Source of the DNA: Acidobacteriaceae bacterium
Lineage (GTDB): Bacteria; Acidobacteriota; Terriglobia; Terriglobales; Acidobacteriaceae
Reading direction: 5' to 3'
Assembly: GCA_003135495.1 (NCBI GenBank)
Contig: PLBX01000530.1
Location: 1 to 7,373 of the forward strand
Length of the DNA stretch: 7,373 nt
The position numbers and the translations under genes are program-made. Below the pieces are notes generated by a model, which did no database searches, had not been told where the DNA came from, and was given only the letters and a program-made list of their open reading frames with translations. Shown here piece by piece: positions 4,829 to 7,373 of the stretch (position 1 is its first letter; every line of letters starts with the position of its first letter).

Positions 4829-6649
4829 TCACTGAACTTCAATCGATACAACGTCGCCTTCGCCGTTCTGCCGCTCCCGATAGTTGAGTGCCACGTTCTT
4901 GTTTTTCCAATCACAGGAGAATTCGTCAGTGCCTATCAGGATTACATGCTTGCTGTCGCGAATATTTAGCTTTAGAGATCGCCCTCCCGATGTAATGCTG
5001 AGCATGGCTTGCGGGGCAGCGGAGCAATCAACTGCCGCTATTTTTCCTTTGATAAAGCGAACCGGAGTGGACGGCGTTGGAGCATCCAACCGGGCGGCGG
5101 TTTCGACCGCTTGCTCAGGGACGTCATCAGCATCGCGCTCTGCCGACATAGTTTTCGCCTGCCTTACAATTTGCGGCTGAAAAGACATGGCTTGTTGTTT
5201 AACGATATCGAGTTGGGCTAAGGCAGAGTTGGCATGGTTGACTACTTCCGGATTTGCGCTAAGAGAAAGGTTGCGAAGCAATGCAATCGCCTCGTTAACC
5301 TTTTGATTCACTACGTATATATTGGCCAGATTGAATTGATAGACTTCGTTTCGCGGAGACAGTTCGACAGCTTTCTTCATGGTCGCGAGACCTTTTTCGG
5401 GCTCCCCAGAAAACGCCTGCGCATAGCCTAGGAGCGAGTATGCGTCGGCGAGTTTGGGGTCAAGCGCAATGGCGGTCTCCAATTCTTTCTTAATCTCATC
5501 CGATTTCTGGCCCGCGCCGGAACGATTAAGCAAAAGAGCATTGTAATAATGGATACGCGGGTCTTTACTGTTGCGACCAGAGGCCTGCTGAAAATATTGC
5601 CGCGCGTGATCCCAATCCTGGCGCCGTAGATACGCGTAGCCCATTCCCCGCAGGGCCGCTTCGTTGTTGGGGTCAAGTTGAAGTACTTCTTGAAACTCGC
5701 TTTGCGCTCGGTCGTGGTGATCGAGGGAGTGGGCATCAATATCGGCCAGCACGGCGTGGGCATCCGCCAAACTTACGGGGACCTCAATAAAGTTGGAAGC
5801 GACGATACCCGATGGAGTTGGGATTGGGTAATACTTGAAGCGGCCACTTTGCAAATAATTACGCAGAGTTTTGTCGAACTGTTCTGGGCTCATCGCAAAC
5901 GCTTGCTGCATAGCCTGTTCGACTGGTTTCTTTTTATTTATCGAGGCATCGAAATAATCTCCCACTTTGAGCATGAATTCATTGTCATAAATGTAGTGAA
6001 CTAAAAGCCCAGACTCAGCGTAAAACACGTTCCGATGACTTCCGCTCTCGTTGTAGGTTTTGGAATACTGCCGCACGCGAAATAAGTCCGCGACTCGCAT
6101 CATTCCCATCTGCTGCAGAATGCGGTAGGTATCCTCTGGAATTTTGCCCACACGGGCTTCTTTGTTATCAACCTCGATGCTGGCAAAATATTCGGCGAAC
6201 CCCTCCTCGAACCAAGGGTCCGTGCGTACCGAGAGATTTCCGTTCATCAACTGATGGGCATACTCGTGAAAAACCACCGACCAGGGATTGTCGACCGACA
6301 TGTCGAGCATGATGAAACATCGATCATCGCCACCCTGGAATAAGCCTGCCATTTCAGTTGGCTTGCCATTAAAGATTGGGGCCACTTGACGCATTTCCTT
6401 GCTGTTTCGGAAGGCTACGATTTGCATAGGGACGGAAAGATTGACATTAGCTTTGGTCATGAGAGCGCCGAAGACGGCACGCATCTGCTCGAAGTGGAGT
6501 GCGACCTCGCGGCCGCGCTTGCCGCCCGCATCAGTGATCACTGAAAAGTTTGGCGACCGTACTTCTACCCACTGCGGGTCGCCGGCGAAACTCCGACGCG
6601 AACATATACTGAGGATGACCAGCAGCAGATACATCTTGTGGAATCGCAT
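4829..6649 (-). CDS. Secreted zincin-type metalloprotease-like protein with TPR repeats
   Basis: 606 residues from ATG 6649, chosen over the adjacent GTG 6652 because GGAGG sits five bases before the ATG and only two before the GTG. Residues 1-22 are a signal peptide ending SFA, so the protein is exported. Residues 25-270 resemble peptidase-MA/DUF1570-type domains: HEYAH at 128-132 gives two zinc ligands and the general base E129, and WFEEGFAEYF at 146-155 supplies the third ligand (probably E149). TPR-like helices run from about 292 to 460 (for example LDPNNEAALRGMGYAYLRR and LDPKLADAYSLLGYAQAFSG). A linker rich in acidic residues, Ala and Pro follows to about 530. The C-terminal module (531-606) is beta-rich with C542 and C579, possibly a disulfide. 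Active-site residues are intact, but proteolysis is inferred; the substrate is unknown. msrA follows on the same strand. Confidence 0.88.
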   Translation of the reverse strand: MRFHKMYLLLVILSICSRRSFAGDPQWVEVRSPNFSVITDAGGKRGREVALHFEQMRAVFGALMTKANVNLSVPMQIVAFRNSKEMRQVAPIFNGKPTEMAGLFQGGDDRCFIMLDMSVDNPWSVVFHEYAHQLMNGNLSVRTDPWFEEGFAEYFASIEVDNKEARVGKIPEDTYRILQQMGMMRVADLFRVRQYSKTYNESGSHRNVFYAESGLLVHYIYDNEFMLKVGDYFDASINKKKPVEQAMQQAFAMSPEQFDKTLRNYLQSGRFKYYPIPTPSGIVASNFIEVPVSLADAHAVLADIDAHSLDHHDRAQSEFQEVLQLDPNNEAALRGMGYAYLRRQDWDHARQYFQQASGRNSKDPRIHYYNALLLNRSGAGQKSDEIKKELETAIALDPKLADAYSLLGYAQAFSGEPEKGLATMKKAVELSPRNEVYQFNLANIYVVNQKVNEAIALLRNLSLSANPEVVNHANSALAQLDIVKQQAMSFQPQIVRQAKTMSAERDADDVPEQAVETAARLDAPTPSTPVRFIKGKIAAVDCSAAPQAMLSITSGGRSLKLNIRDSKHVILIGTDEFSCDWKNKNVALNYRERQNGEGDVVSIEVQ

Positions 6650-6773
6650 CACTGCCTCCGAGCGCAGTTAAAAGACTCGGAATATTACCCCATAACGGTG
6701 TTCGGTAGGAATGATTATTTGATAAGTTGGCGGTAATCGGGAGTTACATCTAGCGTAACAAGAGTGCAGTGAC
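6650..6773. other. Gap between mqnE and the zincin-TPR gene
   Basis: About 120 bases carrying only the GGAGG site and a short inverted repeat, GTTAC (6743-6747) with GTAAC (6755-6759). The inverted repeat lacks a T-run and is too weak to call a terminator. TAATAT on the minus strand near 6680-6685 is a poor -10 candidate without a -35 box. Confidence 0.5.
6655..6659 (-). promoter_or_regulatory. Ribosome binding site of the zincin-TPR gene
   Basis: The minus strand reads GGAGG five bases before ATG 6649. The spacing decides between the overlapping GTG 6652 and ATG 6649 in favour of the ATG. Confidence 0.7.
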
Positions 6774-7373
6774 TTACACCGACACAGTAAACGAAGTTTC
6801 CGTCCTCGTAACTGGCCGGTAGAGCGTATCGCGCTCAATCGGCTCCCGCCCCGCTTCCGTGATCAACCGCACCAAGTCGTGCCGCCGCAAACCCTGCGGT
6901 GTAGTTGCCCCCGCATCGTGATAAATCTTTTCTTCGACCACCGTCCCGTCGATATCATCGGCTCCAAAGCGCAGCGAAATCTGCGCGATTTTCGGCGTCA
7001 TCATCTGCCAGTAAGACTTGATGTGCGGAAAATTATCGAGCACCAGCCGGCTGACCGCAATCTGCTTAATATCAAGCATTCCTGTAGTAGTAAAAAGATG
7101 CTGCAAAGGCGTATTCGCCGGATGGAACGCCAGCGGAATAAAAGTTTGAAACCCGCCAGTTTCATCCTGCAGAGCGCGCAATTTGAGCAGATGATCGACG
7201 CGGTCTTCATCATTCTCGATGTGCCCATAGAGCATCGTCGCATTCGATTTCAACCCAATCTCATGGGCCAGCCGCGCCGTATCCAGCCATTGATCGCCAT
7301 CAATCTTGTGATCGCAAATAATGTGCCGCACCCGGTCAGCAAAAATTTCAGCGCCGCCGCCCGGCAGCGAATC
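6774..7373 (-). CDS. mqnE: Aminofutalosine synthase MqnE, C-terminal half (5' end beyond the window)
   Basis: Radical SAM enzyme that joins 3-[(1-carboxyvinyl)oxy]benzoate to adenosine-derived material from SAM to give aminofutalosine, the second dedicated step of the futalosine route to menaquinone; cytoplasmic. The window shows the last 199 residues plus TAA; full length is usually about 370-390, and the CxxxCxxC cluster motif lies off the right edge. The frame is open to base 7373 and begins [11 protein letters not shown], so the GTG at 7331 is internal. Diagnostic stretches are [46 protein letters not shown] and the closing ERDTLYRPV. These fit MqnE better than MqnC, which tends to have TATMMYGH and IPWTF. 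The gene ends 124 bases before the zincin-TPR gene; no other menaquinone gene is in view. Confidence 0.92.
   Translation of the reverse strand, partial: DSLPGGGAEIFADRVRHIICDHKIDGDQWLDTARLAHEIGLKSNATMLYGHIENDEDRVDHLLKLRALQDETGGFQTFIPLAFHPANTPLQHLFTTTGMLDIKQIAVSRLVLDNFPHIKSYWQMMTPKIAQISLRFGADDIDGTVVEEKIYHDAGATTPQGLRRHDLVRLITEAGREPIERDTLYRPVTRTETSFTVSV

Noticed and set aside
4304..4969. Plus-strand open frame of 221 codons across msrA, the gap and the end of the zincin-TPR gene
   Set aside because: It is antisense to two well-supported genes, has no family motif and its composition reads as a shadow of their codons.
6743..6759. Terminator after mqnE (GTTAC/GTAAC hairpin)
   Set aside because: The stem has only five pairs and there is no T-run on the minus strand after it.

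Overview
The window holds seven protein genes on both strands, two of them cut by the window edges, and no RNA gene that I can name. All gaps between genes are shorter than about 160 bases. The gene set suggests a soil-type Acidobacteriota (Terriglobia/Koribacteraceae-like): a futalosine-pathway menaquinone gene, a secreted zincin-TPR protein with a C-terminal module I associate with that phylum, a secreted GH2 beta-mannosidase, moderate G+C, and degenerate CCTTNGTG intergenic repeats. This assignment is inference from gene content and style; no marker gene is present.

Left part (1-2841, minus strand): a ROK-family sugar kinase is followed after 57 bases by an exported GH2 beta-mannosidase that runs off the left edge just before its expected nucleophile. 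Together they look like a small glycan-use operon: mannosides are cut outside the cytoplasm and a sugar is phosphorylated inside. Divergent from the kinase, with only 39 bases between the annotated starts, is a plus-strand HAD-IA hydrolase (2881-3603). Its motif I is DYG rather than DxD, as in the YihX/epoxide-hydrolase-like branch.

Middle (3604-4198): a short intergenic stretch rich in inverted repeats, including a GNRA-capped hairpin and two alternative pairings for one segment. It precedes a small coiled-coil protein of unknown function (3749-4048, plus). A 150-base gap follows, carrying a tandem, degenerate CCTTNGTG repeat between convergent genes.

Right part (4199-7373, minus strand): msrA (methionine sulfoxide reductase A) lies downstream of a 606-residue secreted protein with an HEYAH zincin domain, TPR repeats and a two-cysteine C-terminal module. 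Upstream of that is the C-terminal half of mqnE (aminofutalosine synthase), which enters from the right edge.

I found no convincing undescribed system. The best candidates for a second look are the structured leader-like element at 3620-3703, the CCTTNGTG repeats, and the unnamed small protein and C-terminal module.
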